NCBI RefSeq assembly: GCF_019195455.1 | Contig: NZ_JAIMBW010000001.1 | Span: forward strand, 1,798,001 to 1,862,000 | DNA: 64,000 bases | Reading direction: 5' to 3' | From: Gymnodinialimonas phycosphaerae | GTDB taxonomy: Bacteria > Pseudomonadota > Alphaproteobacteria > Rhodobacterales > Rhodobacteraceae | Part shown: positions 1-7,997 of the stretch, in pieces | Position numbering within the stretch: position 1 is the stretch's first letter | How the letters are laid out: every line of letters begins with the position of its first letter | Made by a program: the position numbers and the translations under genes | The notes under the pieces: generated by a model | What the model saw: only the letters and a program-made list of their open reading frames with translations | Database searches by the model: none | What the model was told of the DNA's origin: nothing

Positions 1-1
1 C

Positions 2-994
2 ATCTGGCAACCGGGCTCACGCGCCGCGATGGAGCCGCTTCTGGCCCGCGCCGCGCCCGTGTTCCCGCTTCTGATGTGGGCCGCGACCCTTGCCGTGGCG
101 ATGCTTGCTGTTGATCGGCTGGTGCTTCGGCACCTCAAGCGGTTGCGCGCAAGCATGCGCTCGTTCTCTCTGGATGAACCCAAGGATTCCTATTCGGCCC
201 TCGACAATGCACCGGCGGAAATCAACGATATTGCGAACACCTACAACAGAATGGTGGATCGCATCCTTGCCGATGGCCGCGATCTGCAAGAGACGATCAC
301 CGAGAAAGAGCTGTTGCTGCGCGAAGTGCACCACCGTGTGAAAAACAACCTCCAGCTGATCGCCTCAATCCTCAACATGCAGATGCGCGCGATCCCGGAG
401 GGGCCGTCCAAGAATGTTCTCAAGCGGGTGCAGGACCGGGTGATGAACCTGTCGTCGATCCACAAGATGCTCTATTCCGGCGACACCGTTTCCACCGCGC
501 AGGCGGACCGGCTGCTGGAAGAGGTCATTCAGGCAACGCTCGCGATCGGGATCAAGCCCGGCGCGGGGGTAAAGATCGAAACCCATCTTGAGCCGTTGAT
601 GCTGGACCCCGACCAGACCGTTCCCCTTGCCCTGCTGGTCACGGAAACGCTGACCAATGCCGCAAAATACCTTGGAAAGCCGACCGATGGCGCGCCCCAG
701 CTGGAGATCCGGTTGGATGTGGATGAAAATCAGCTTGTCCGCCTGTCAATCGCCAATACCGTGGGGACACGATTGCAAACCGACCTCGCGACCGAAGGAA
801 CCGGCCTGGGCGCAAAATTGATCGAGGCATTTGCCGCTCAATTGATGGGCGAGATGGATATCACTCACAGCGATACGGAATATCGTGTCACAGTAACATT
901 CAAGACCCACAACGACGGGCCCGCAAAACGCAAGATTGAACAAGCTCGCGAAGCAGATGCCGCCCCCCGCGCAAGCCGCGCCATTTCCAGCTGA
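2..994 (+). CDS. HisKA_2-family sensor histidine kinase (5' end outside window)
   Basis: The frame is open from the window edge, so this is the C-terminal part of a longer kinase. Numbering from the first in-window Met (base 29), a hydrophobic membrane segment (about 11-35) is followed by a HAMP-like stretch (36-85). The HisKA_2 dimerisation box REVHHRVKNNLQ has the likely phospho-acceptor His at 101/102. An HATPase region follows, with the N-box (LLVTETLTNAAKY) and the G-box (EGTGLGAKL). Kinases of this type often feed the PhyR-NepR-EcfG general stress response in alphaproteobacteria. EcfG-like promoters lie a few kb downstream, which fits, but no phyR, nepR or ecfG is inside the window, so the link is inference. 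The last residues, rich in Ala and Arg, look unstructured. Confidence 0.85.
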   Translation: MWQPGSRAAMEPLLARAAPVFPLLMWAATLAVAMLAVDRLVLRHLKRLRASMRSFSLDEPKDSYSALDNAPAEINDIANTYNRMVDRILADGRDLQETITEKELLLREVHHRVKNNLQLIASILNMQMRAIPEGPSKNVLKRVQDRVMNLSSIHKMLYSGDTVSTAQADRLLEEVIQATLAIGIKPGAGVKIETHLEPLMLDPDQTVPLALLVTETLTNAAKYLGKPTDGAPQLEIRLDVDENQLVRLSIANTVGTRLQTDLATEGTGLGAKLIEAFAAQLMGEMDITHSDTEYRVTVTFKTHNDGPAKRKIEQAREADAAPRASRAISS

Positions 995-1012
995 TCCCGG
1001 CAGGAGTATTCG

Positions 1013-2515
1013 ATGCAAGACAATCAGACGGCCGAGGACACGCCGGCAATCACGGAGTGTCAGGTCTGCTTCAATGCAGAGGACGCCTATCCCGCCTTCG
1101 AACAACTCTGCCTGTCCGCCCATACCGAGGTCATCGCAAGCTTTCGGGTCTTCGACCTGACGACGAAGCTGCGCAGCGACGCCGCCCGCCGGATCGGGCA
1201 GACCTGGTTCGACCTTGTGCTGCATATGCTGAATCAAGGGGTTCGCTTCGAGATCACCGTGACCGACTTCGATCCGATTGTCGCGACCGACGATCATCGG
1301 CGATCATGGACGAGCGCGCGCCAGATGGCGGCCGCGAACGAGCTGTCAGAAGGCGCGGCCCTGTCGTTTCGCATCGCCATGCACCCGGCCCGCGTCGGGT
1401 TTGTCCCGCGGCAAATCCTGAGCAAGAAGACCACCGACACCTTGAAGGACAGCGATGCCGACGCGCTGACGCCGGGGCTGGAAGATCTGTCACCCGGAGA
1501 TGATCTGCCATTGGTGCCTGCCACCCATCATCAAAAACTGGCCGTGATCGACGGGCAGACGCTCTATATCGGCGGCTTGGACCTTAACGATCGCCGCTAT
1601 GACACCAATGATCACGAGAGAGGGTCCGAGCAAACCTGGGCCGATATCCAAGCCATCGTGCGCGGCCCGGTCGTGGCGGCGGCCGAGCATCACCTCAGAT
1701 CCTTTCTCGACGTCACCGATGCGCGCATGGATGCGCCGCCGCAAGCGCCCGGGTTCTTGCGGACGCTGTCGGGCAAGCGCCCGCGCAACCTGCTGCACAT
1801 CGGCCCGAAGCCACTGGTGTCCGAGGTGGAGGACGCGCATTTGGCCGAGATCGAACGCGCGCGGGGCCTCATCTATCTTGAAACGCAGTTCTTCCGCCAC
1901 GCCCCCTTGGCCAAGGCATTGGCGGCCGCAGCAAAGCGCTGCGATGATATCGCCGTGCTGTTGGTCCTGCCAGCCGCGCCCGAGGATGTCGCCTTCAATG
2001 GCAATTCCAGTGAGGATGCTCAATTCGGGGCCGAAAAACAAACGAAAGCCCTGCGCATTCTGGCCGACGGACTGGGCGAGCGGCTTGCCATCGCGGCCCC
2101 GGCGAAGCCCGAGCATGCGGGCGAAACGACACCTGACGCCGCGACAATCAGCGGCGCGCCGTTGATCTATGTGCATTCCAAATTATCCTTGTTCGGCACC
2201 GACGCCGCGATCATATCTTCTGCAAACCTGAACGGGCGCAGCATGCATTGGGATACGGAAGCGGGGATTCATTTGACTGATCCCGCGATGGTGAAACCCC
2301 TCTGGCCGCGCGTGTTCGACCATTGGCTTGGGGCTCATGTTCCCGCCGACCCTTTTGGCAACCCACCCGCATTCATTGCCTCGATCAACGCCCTGCTGTG
2401 CAAGAATGCAGCGCTCGCGCCGCCGGACCGGCAACACCTGTTGCTGCCCTACGATACCGATCGCCACGCAGAGCTTGCCTCCGATCTGCCGGGTGTGCCT
2501 GACGCAATGGTCTAG
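1013..2515 (+). CDS. Phospholipase D-like domain protein
   Basis: A 500-residue protein with the two-repeat PLD architecture: phosphodiester transfer through a covalent phospho-histidine. The first HKD motif is intact (HQKLAVID: H173, K175, D180) and is followed by the usual IGGLDL strand. The second is HSKLSLFG (H388, K390), where Gly395 stands in place of the usual Asp, followed by the normal SSANLNGRS segment. The two catalytic His/Lys pairs are therefore present and only one supporting Asp is missing. There is no signal peptide. The start follows AGGAG (about 1002-1006) and lies 18 nt after the kinase stop, so the two are probably co-transcribed. Substrate cannot be read from sequence; phospholipid or nucleic acid backbones are both possible. 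Confidence 0.85.
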   Translation: MQDNQTAEDTPAITECQVCFNAEDAYPAFEQLCLSAHTEVIASFRVFDLTTKLRSDAARRIGQTWFDLVLHMLNQGVRFEITVTDFDPIVATDDHRRSWTSARQMAAANELSEGAALSFRIAMHPARVGFVPRQILSKKTTDTLKDSDADALTPGLEDLSPGDDLPLVPATHHQKLAVIDGQTLYIGGLDLNDRRYDTNDHERGSEQTWADIQAIVRGPVVAAAEHHLRSFLDVTDARMDAPPQAPGFLRTLSGKRPRNLLHIGPKPLVSEVEDAHLAEIERARGLIYLETQFFRHAPLAKALAAAAKRCDDIAVLLVLPAAPEDVAFNGNSSEDAQFGAEKQTKALRILADGLGERLAIAAPAKPEHAGETTPDAATISGAPLIYVHSKLSLFGTDAAIISSANLNGRSMHWDTEAGIHLTDPAMVKPLWPRVFDHWLGAHVPADPFGNPPAFIASINALLCKNAALAPPDRQHLLLPYDTDRHAELASDLPGVPDAMV

Positions 2516-2569
2516 CCACGATTAATCTATCTTGTTGCTCCGGCGTCGCCTGGAACATAAGGTGAACAA

Positions 2570-3805
2570 ATGGCAAAGCGTTCCCTTTCTGAAAAACTCG
2601 CCGTGCTCAGCGATGCGGCCAAATATGATGCATCCTGCGCCTCGTCGGGATCGACCCGACGCGACTCTCGCGATGGCAAGGGGCTCGGCTCGAACGAGGG
2701 GTCCGGCATCTGCCACGCCTATGCGCCCGATGGCCGCTGCATCAGCCTTCTGAAGATCCTGATGACGAATTTCTGCATCTACGATTGCGCCTACTGCGTG
2801 AACCGCGTGTCGTCGAATGTGGAACGGGCGCGGTTCAGCATCGACGAGGTCGTGAAGCTGACGATTGAGTTTTACCGGCGCAACTACATCGAAGGGCTGT
2901 TTCTGTCCTCGGGCGTGATCCGCTCACCGGATGCGACGATGTCGGACATGGTGCAGATCGCGCGTCGCCTGCGGCAGGAAGAGAACTTTCGCGGGTACAT
3001 CCACCTCAAGACCATTCCCGACGCGGCACCCGAATTGATCGCGGAAGCCGGGCTACTGGCGGATCGGCTGTCGATCAACGTGGAATTGCCAACGGACGCA
3101 GCGGTCGCCCATTACGCGCCTGAAAAGAAACCCGCGCAGATCCGCCAGGCGATGGCCAACGTGCGCATGCACAAGGAGGGCGCGGCAGAGCGGTCCTTCA
3201 CCGGCAAACGCCCACCACGTTTTGCGCCAGCCGGTCAGTCCACGCAGATGATCATTGGCGCCGATGGGTCGAATGACGCCACGGTTCTGGGCCAATCGAC
3301 GCGGCTATATTCCAGCTACAAGTTGAAGCGTGTCTACTATTCCGCGTTCTCGCCGATCCCCGACAGCTCTGCCAAACTGCCGCTGATCCGCCCGCCCTTG
3401 CAGCGCGAGCATCGGCTGTACCAGGCCGACTGGTTGCTGCGCTTTTATGACTTCCAGCTTGATGAAATCACCTCAGTCGCGCCGGATGGCAATCTGGATC
3501 TGGAGGTGGACCCCAAGCTGGCCTGGGCGCTGGCTAACCGCGCGGTGTTTCCGGTGGATGTGAACGCCGCCAGCCGCGAGATGCTGCTTCGAGTGCCGGG
3601 GTTTGGCGTGAAAACGGTCAAACGCATCCTGAGCACCCGACGCCATCGCAACCTTCGCTACGACGATATCGCGCGTATGGGGGCATTGATGAAAAAGGCG
3701 CGCCCGTTCGTGACGGCACTGGGGTGGACCCCCGGCGGCCTGCTTGACAGTGAGGCCCTGCGCGCCCGTTTTGCGCCACCGCCCGAGCAGCTGACACTGC
3801 TATGA
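2570..3805 (+). CDS. Putative DNA-modification/repair radical SAM protein (UdgX partner)
   Basis: A radical SAM enzyme of 411 residues with the cluster motif CIYDCAYC (C69, C73, C76). The C-terminal part carries a helix-hairpin-helix (PGFGVKTVKRIL, about residues 344-355) of the kind that binds DNA. This fits the family found beside UdgX-type uracil-DNA glycosylases (NCBI model rSAM_link_UDG). The next gene is exactly that partner and overlaps this one by 4 nt (ATGA), so translation is probably coupled. The reaction is unknown; a role in repair or modification of DNA is inferred from the HhH and the fixed partnership. Extra cysteines (C23, C48, C57) near the N-terminus may hold something further, but this is not established. 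Confidence 0.88.
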   Translation: MAKRSLSEKLAVLSDAAKYDASCASSGSTRRDSRDGKGLGSNEGSGICHAYAPDGRCISLLKILMTNFCIYDCAYCVNRVSSNVERARFSIDEVVKLTIEFYRRNYIEGLFLSSGVIRSPDATMSDMVQIARRLRQEENFRGYIHLKTIPDAAPELIAEAGLLADRLSINVELPTDAAVAHYAPEKKPAQIRQAMANVRMHKEGAAERSFTGKRPPRFAPAGQSTQMIIGADGSNDATVLGQSTRLYSSYKLKRVYYSAFSPIPDSSAKLPLIRPPLQREHRLYQADWLLRFYDFQLDEITSVAPDGNLDLEVDPKLAWALANRAVFPVDVNAASREMLLRVPGFGVKTVKRILSTRRHRNLRYDDIARMGALMKKARPFVTALGWTPGGLLDSEALRARFAPPPEQLTLL

Positions 3806-5277
3806 GCCGGATCATGACCCTACCCCGGATCGGGACGGCAGAGGCCTGGCGCGACGCGGCACGCGCGCATATGGTGGCCGGCACACCGCCGGATCAGATC
3901 GCATGGGGCGACACGACGACCGAACGGGGGCTTTTCGACGAACAGGCCGCCCTCCCCCCAGCAGGCAAGATCACCGTGCCGCGCGCCTTCATCGACATGG
4001 CCGACCGTGTCGTGTGGCACAGCGACCCGGCCCGCTTCGCGCGGCTCTATGCGTTCTTGTGGCGGCTGCGGGACGCGCCCCATCTGATGTCTGACAGGGG
4101 CGATGCAGATCTGGCCCGGCTACGCGCGATGGAGAAAAGCGTCCGCCGCTGCCAGCACAAGATGAAAGCTTTCGTGCGGTTCCGCGAGATCGGCGATCCG
4201 GCGGCCCCGCGACGGTCCTTTGCCGCGTGGTTCGAGCCGACCCACCACACGGTCGAGCCCACAGCCCAGTTTTTCGTGCGCCGCTTTGCCGACATGGACT
4301 GGCGCATCATCACCCCGGACATTTCCGCGGTGTTCGATGATGGCACGTTGAGGTTTCTTGAGGACCAGCCGAACCCGCAGCTCCCCGACGATGCAAGCGA
4401 GGCGCTGTGGATCACGTACTTCCAGAACATCTTCAATCCCGCGCGCCTGAAAGTTCAGGCGATGCAATCGGAAATGCCCAAGAAATACTGGAAGAACCTG
4501 CCCGAGGCCGCCGCGATCCCGGATCTGATCGCGGGCGCGCCGGCTCGTGCACGCACCATGGCGGCCTCCGCCCCCACGCTCGCCCCCCGGCGGGCGGCGT
4601 CGGCGCAATCGCAATTCAAGCGGTTCGTGTCGACGTGGGACGGCTCAGACGACGCGTTCGTCGCGGCCTTGCGCGGTTGCACGCGCTGCCCCCTCCACCG
4701 CGATGCGACCCAAGCGGTGCCCGGCGCGGGCCCCCGCGACGCGGCGCTGATGATCGTAGGCGAACAGCCGGGCGATCAAGAGGACCTTGCAGGCCAACCC
4801 TTCGTTGGTCCCGCCGGGCGTCTGTTCGATGAGATGGCGATGTCGGTGGGCCTCGACCGGTCGCGTGCCTACATCACCAATGCGGTCAAACACTTCAAAT
4901 TCACGCCACGCGGCAAGCGCCGCCTGCACCAGCGCCCCAACTCAGACGAGATATCCCATTGCCGGTGGTGGCTTGATGCTGAGGTGACGTGCGTTGCGCC
5001 GAAACTGATCCTCGCCATGGGCGCCGTGGCGGCAGAGGCGCTGACCGGGAATGGCAAGGATCTTCTGACGCGGCGCGGCAAGGTGGTAGAAACGACGGGG
5101 GGAACTCCAGTCCTGATCACCGTGCATCCGTCCTACCTGTTGCGTATTCCGGACGCCGACAAGAAGGCCGAAGGCTTGGCGTGGTTCAAACAGGACCTGG
5201 AAGCCGCTTTACGGTTTGCGGAAGGCGCAGAGCGCGAAAGCAAGCGCTGCATTGAAGGCGCGGAGCGCCGTGCCTAG
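3802..5277 (+). CDS. UdgX-family uracil-DNA binding protein with N-terminal DUF4130 domain
   Basis: A two-domain protein of 491 residues. Residues about 1-250 match the DUF4130 domain of unknown function that is typically fused or adjacent to this glycosylase. Residues about 275-470 are a uracil-DNA glycosylase superfamily domain with motif GEQPGDQED (320-328), the UdgX-specific loop KRRLH (372-376) and VHPSYLLR (441-448). In characterised UdgX the His of the KRRIH-type loop (here H376) forms a covalent bond with the uracil-derived sugar, trapping the protein on DNA. C293, C296 and C387 are candidate Fe-S ligands. The start overlaps the radical SAM gene by 4 nt. A low-complexity Ala/Pro linker separates the domains. 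Confidence 0.9.
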   Translation: MSRIMTLPRIGTAEAWRDAARAHMVAGTPPDQIAWGDTTTERGLFDEQAALPPAGKITVPRAFIDMADRVVWHSDPARFARLYAFLWRLRDAPHLMSDRGDADLARLRAMEKSVRRCQHKMKAFVRFREIGDPAAPRRSFAAWFEPTHHTVEPTAQFFVRRFADMDWRIITPDISAVFDDGTLRFLEDQPNPQLPDDASEALWITYFQNIFNPARLKVQAMQSEMPKKYWKNLPEAAAIPDLIAGAPARARTMAASAPTLAPRRAASAQSQFKRFVSTWDGSDDAFVAALRGCTRCPLHRDATQAVPGAGPRDAALMIVGEQPGDQEDLAGQPFVGPAGRLFDEMAMSVGLDRSRAYITNAVKHFKFTPRGKRRLHQRPNSDEISHCRWWLDAEVTCVAPKLILAMGAVAAEALTGNGKDLLTRRGKVVETTGGTPVLITVHPSYLLRIPDADKKAEGLAWFKQDLEAALRFAEGAERESKRCIEGAERRA

Positions 5278-5326
5278 GCCTTCCTGACAGTCGTGTCCAA
5301 CGGTCACCTCACGCGCATCGAAGCCG

Positions 5327-5352
5327 GGAACGGAATGGGGCATCTGTGCGTT
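5327..5352 (+). promoter_or_regulatory. Candidate EcfG (general stress sigma) promoter for the acidic small protein
   Basis: GGAAC at 5327-5331, a 17-nt spacer, then CGTT at 5349-5352, 61 nt before the ATG at 5414. The alphaproteobacterial EcfG consensus is GGAAC-N16/17-CGTT. The match is direct; promoter function is inferred. Confidence 0.45.
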
Positions 5353-5413
5353 GTGATGGAGAAGGCGCGCCAATCTCGGTGTGCCATTCATCAACCAAGG
5401 AGCGCTTCAGCCC

Positions 5414-5620
5414 ATGACCCAGCCGACAGTCAAGCACCCCGACCTCAAGAATTCTGAGTTGCACCACGACCTGAAAGACCAACCTGGTGACGCGGAGGAC
5501 CCCGACCATGCCGATGGCGACACGCAAGCGTCAGATAAGATCGAGAAAGCCGTCACAGAGTCAGACGATGACACCCAGATCGCCGATGCCCTCAAACGCG
5601 CGGTGTCAGACGATGGCTGA
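5414..5620 (+). CDS. Small acidic hypothetical protein
   Basis: A protein of 68 residues that I do not recognise. It is rich in Asp, Glu, His and Lys, has no cysteine, no membrane segment and no signal peptide, and is probably largely disordered with a short C-terminal helix (IADALKRAV). The ATG at 5414 is chosen because AAGGAG sits at 5396-5401; an in-frame codon at 5381 would start before that ribosome site. A stress-type promoter candidate lies upstream at 5327-5352. Small acidic proteins of this kind are common in general-stress regulons of alphaproteobacteria, but function is unknown. Confidence 0.6.
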   Translation: MTQPTVKHPDLKNSELHHDLKDQPGDAEDPDHADGDTQASDKIEKAVTESDDDTQIADALKRAVSDDG

Positions 5621-5814
5621 TCCACAAATCGGAAAAATGCTTGGGGCGTTAACAGGGAGCCGACCTTGTCCCTGCGCGAAGAACGACACAAACACCCGCG
5701 CGAATGTCATGTTCCGGCGCGGGCGCTTGTCACTCGTAGATCGCAGCGGCGTGGCAGCGACGAACCTCTCAAACCGATGTGCTTGGGCAGGGTGTTTTCA
5801 GGCGTTCACCTTTT

Positions 5815-6237
5815 TCAGGCGCTCCTGATGCGGGATGCGGTGTCCGCCTCGGACGCGCCGATGAAGGCCCAAGCCTTTGCGCGTTCGCTGGTATCAAATT
5901 CCTTGGCCTTCACCGCGATAACCTTGTCCATCCAGCCGATCATTTTAGCGGCTCTGTCGGGCGCGCCGATCACGGCATAGTGGCGAACTTCCGACAAGGC
6001 TCGAAACCGAGAGGCGATGTCATCGCTGTCGAACATTGCATCCCAGTCGCTACCGGTGAATGGCGTCATATCAAGCAGGATATCGACCTTTTAGTCGTGC
6101 TTATCGAACGCCTTGAGCATGAATTTGGCCAAGGCCTCGGATGCGTCGTCGTCCACGCGGCAGGTAATGCGAAACGCGTACGCCGTCGGCGATGTGGTCG
6201 GAATTTGTTCGATCGGGTCATGAGGCAATTGTGTCAT
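5815..6237 (-). pseudogene. SpoIIAA-like (STAS/SEC14-type) protein gene with an in-frame TAA
   Basis: Read from the ATG at 6237, preceded by a strong AAGGAGG (6244-6250), one frame runs through 140 codons to the stop at 5815 with a single TAA at codon 49 (6093-6091). Both sides are convincing: before it, a ferredoxin-like start ending FDKHD; after it, KVDILLDM and then HYAVIGAPDRAAKMIGW, typical of the SpoIIAA-like family (often about 120-125 aa). No frameshift is needed; a single A-to-T change of an AAA Lys codon would explain it. Options are a recent pseudogene, a sequencing error, or readthrough. An internal ATG at 6069 could give an 84-aa fragment without the N-terminal strands. An EcfG-like promoter lies at 6270-6294. 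Confidence 0.8.
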
Positions 6238-6269
6238 CTGAAACCTCCTTACTAGTAGGTCATCAAGAT

Positions 6270-6294
6270 AACGCGTCGCCCAGGCAGAGGTTCC
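6270..6294 (-). promoter_or_regulatory. Candidate EcfG promoter for the SpoIIAA-like gene
   Basis: On the minus strand GGAAC (6294-6290), 16 nt, then CGTT (6273-6270), ending 32 nt before the ATG at 6237. This is an exact match to the EcfG consensus. It stands back to back with the promoter candidate at 6523-6547. I see no gene in the 6238-6593 interval; it appears to be a divergent regulatory region. Confidence 0.6.
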
Positions 6295-6522
6295 AGACGC
6301 GCCAAGGCGCTTCGCGAAGTGCTGCGCGGGATGTAGTCGCGAACGCGTAAAAGAAGCGGCGATGTCAGGTGGATAGACATCGAGAAGGACAACAGCCGGG
6401 GCGTTTGAGCGGGCACGAGAAAGCCCAACACAAGGCGAGATGCGCGATTGGCGGGAACGTGGCGTCTTTCGGATGTGAGTTGGGGCAGGACCTCACGCCT
6501 CACGAAGTTGAACGATACGATT

Positions 6523-6547
6523 GGAACCAAATGCGCTGTCACATGTT
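6523..6547 (+). promoter_or_regulatory. Candidate EcfG promoter for the DUF2383 gene
   Basis: GGAAC (6523-6527), 16 nt, TGTT (6544-6547), ending 46 nt before the ATG at 6594. One mismatch to GGAAC-N16-CGTT. Position and divergent pairing with the box at 6270-6294 support it. Confidence 0.5.
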
Positions 6548-6593
6548 GAGTTGGCAAGAAACGTCAATTCTGATCCATGATGGAGAAGTCGCT

Positions 6594-7040
6594 ATGCAAG
6601 CCCATCAACACGTCACCCCCACCGACACGCGCCCCGTGGACGTGCTTTCCGCCGTCGCGACCGATGTCAAAGACGTCACCGAAGGCTACGTCACGATGAT
6701 TGACCGCGCGGAAGATGATTTGAAGCCGTTCGTTCAACTGCTTCGCGCACTTCACGTGAGCCACCTCCGCGAGTTGTTCGCCGAACTGCAGCATTTGGGC
6801 GGGCATCCGAAGGATACCGGGTCTTACATGGCAACGGTCCATACGGCCGTCGCCACCCTTCGCGACTGGACCGGCACGCTTGACGCGTCGGGCCTGCCGC
6901 AGATCATCGACGGGGAAGACACCATCATCGCATCCTATGACGCGGCGCTGAACGACCTTCAGAAGCACCCGGCCCAACGCAGCCTGATTGAGAAGCATCG
7001 CGCGGCCCTTGCCACGCATGTCGACGCGCTGCGCGACTAG
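6594..7040 (+). CDS. DUF2383 (PA2169-type) four-helix-bundle protein
   Basis: A protein of 148 residues, all helical in appearance, matching the DUF2383 / PA2169 family: ferritin-like four-helix bundles seen in stress-induced gene sets. It has no signal peptide and no membrane segment. The region EGYVTMIDRAEDD and the C-terminal helix ending ATHVDALRD are typical. The ATG at 6594 follows GGAGAAG (6582-6588); the longer frame back to 6369 has no ribosome site and overlaps the promoter candidate. Function in the cell is unknown; metal or membrane-stress roles have been suggested for the fold but nothing here proves one. Confidence 0.75.
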   Translation: MQAHQHVTPTDTRPVDVLSAVATDVKDVTEGYVTMIDRAEDDLKPFVQLLRALHVSHLRELFAELQHLGGHPKDTGSYMATVHTAVATLRDWTGTLDASGLPQIIDGEDTIIASYDAALNDLQKHPAQRSLIEKHRAALATHVDALRD

Positions 7041-7149
7041 GCCGCCACGCTCACCCAAACCAAACCACCTCTTGCGATGACTTTCGACGCCGGAGCCCCT
7101 CCGGTGCACGATGAAGGCTTGCGCAACGCCAACCCGAAGGAGACTTGAC

Positions 7150-7596
7150 ATGACAAATCGTAAATGCACGAAAGACGTCGAAGCAACAGTCAATGACGCC
7201 GCCAAGGACATTGCCGACACAGCCAAGGCCGAACTGTCGGCAAGCGGCGAAACGGTCAAGGACAACGCCGCCCACCGCGCCGAGCAAGAGGCCGAGCAGA
7301 TGCGCCGCGCTGGCGAGGCCTTCGACGGTAACCCCTTCGCCCGTGAGGCCGCGCATCACATTGCTGAAAACCTCAGCTCCGCCGCCCACGCCCTGCGCGA
7401 GGCGGATCTGTCGAGCATTCAACACGATGTCGCCGATTTCGCGCGCCGCAATCCGTTGGTCTTTTTCGGCGGCTCGGCGGCAGTGGGCTTCCTTGCCGCG
7501 CGCGCTCTGAAAGCGTCCGAGCGGGCTGAGCCTGCCACTGTGTCGCAACACCGTCTGCCCGATCAAAGCGCACGCGCCGAGTGGGGGCAGTCGTAA
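7150..7596 (+). CDS. YqjD/ElaB-like membrane-anchored protein
   Basis: A 148-residue protein with a long, charged amphipathic N-terminal region (about 1-95, alternating Ala, Glu, Lys, Asp) and one C-terminal membrane segment (about 102-119, NPLVFFGGSAAVGFLAAR). This layout matches YqjD/DUF883-type inner-membrane proteins; in E. coli these bind ribosomes and are stationary-phase induced. The ATG at 7150 follows AAGGAG (7138-7143). Its stop overlaps the ATG of the next gene (TAATG), and the third gene also overlaps, so all three are one operon equivalent to the yqjD-yqjE arrangement. Confidence 0.7.
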   Translation: MTNRKCTKDVEATVNDAAKDIADTAKAELSASGETVKDNAAHRAEQEAEQMRRAGEAFDGNPFAREAAHHIAENLSSAAHALREADLSSIQHDVADFARRNPLVFFGGSAAVGFLAARALKASERAEPATVSQHRLPDQSARAEWGQS

Positions 7597-7997
7597 TGGT
7601 CGAGCCAGGTCTTTCCCCCTCGGCCGCCGCATCCCTGATCGGCGACATCTTTTCGCAAGGTGTTCGCATCTTGCGGAAGGAGGCGTCGCTGGCAAAGGCC
7701 GAGTTGTCCGAGAACCTGGGCCGCGCCGGCGTGGCGCTTGGCCTTCTGGTCGGCGCCGTCGTTCTGGCTCTCGTGGCCCTTGTGACGCTCGCCGGGGCCG
7801 GTGTTGCCGGGCTTGTGGCGGCTGGCTGGTCCGTATGGCTCTCGGCCCTTGTGGTCGGCGGCGGCCTTGCGGTGATTGCCGCGATTTTCGCCACGATCGG
7901 CGTGCGCGGCCTGAAGCCCGAAAGCCTCGCGCCGTCGCGCAGCATCGAAAACGTGAAACGCGACTTCAACGTCATCAAGGAGCAGATCAATGCCTGA
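7596..7997 (+). CDS. Phage holin family (YqjE-like) membrane protein
   Basis: A protein of 133 residues with two close membrane segments (about 43-70 and 76-100) and cytoplasmic amphipathic ends, as in the YqjE / Actinobacterial holin-X-like family. Despite the family name there is no phage context; such proteins accompany YqjD-like proteins. The ATG at 7596 overlaps the preceding stop (TAATG); an alternative GTG at 7581 would add five residues. The end overlaps the next gene by 8 nt. Confidence 0.75.
   Translation: MVEPGLSPSAAASLIGDIFSQGVRILRKEASLAKAELSENLGRAGVALGLLVGAVVLALVALVTLAGAGVAGLVAAGWSVWLSALVVGGGLAVIAAIFATIGVRGLKPESLAPSRSIENVKRDFNVIKEQINA

Noticed and set aside
5691-5715. A fifth GGAAC-N17-GTT match on the minus strand.
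   Set aside because: No gene lies downstream of it on that strand; it would transcribe antisense to the acidic small protein. Treated as chance, although an antisense RNA cannot be ruled out.
6252-6557. A 101-codon minus-strand ORF between the SpoIIAA-like and DUF2383 genes.
   Set aside because: No ribosome site, no recognisable protein, and it lies across both divergent promoter candidates.
7596-7997. Phage holin gene as a sign of a prophage.
   Set aside because: It is a YqjE-like protein in a stress operon; no other phage gene is nearby.
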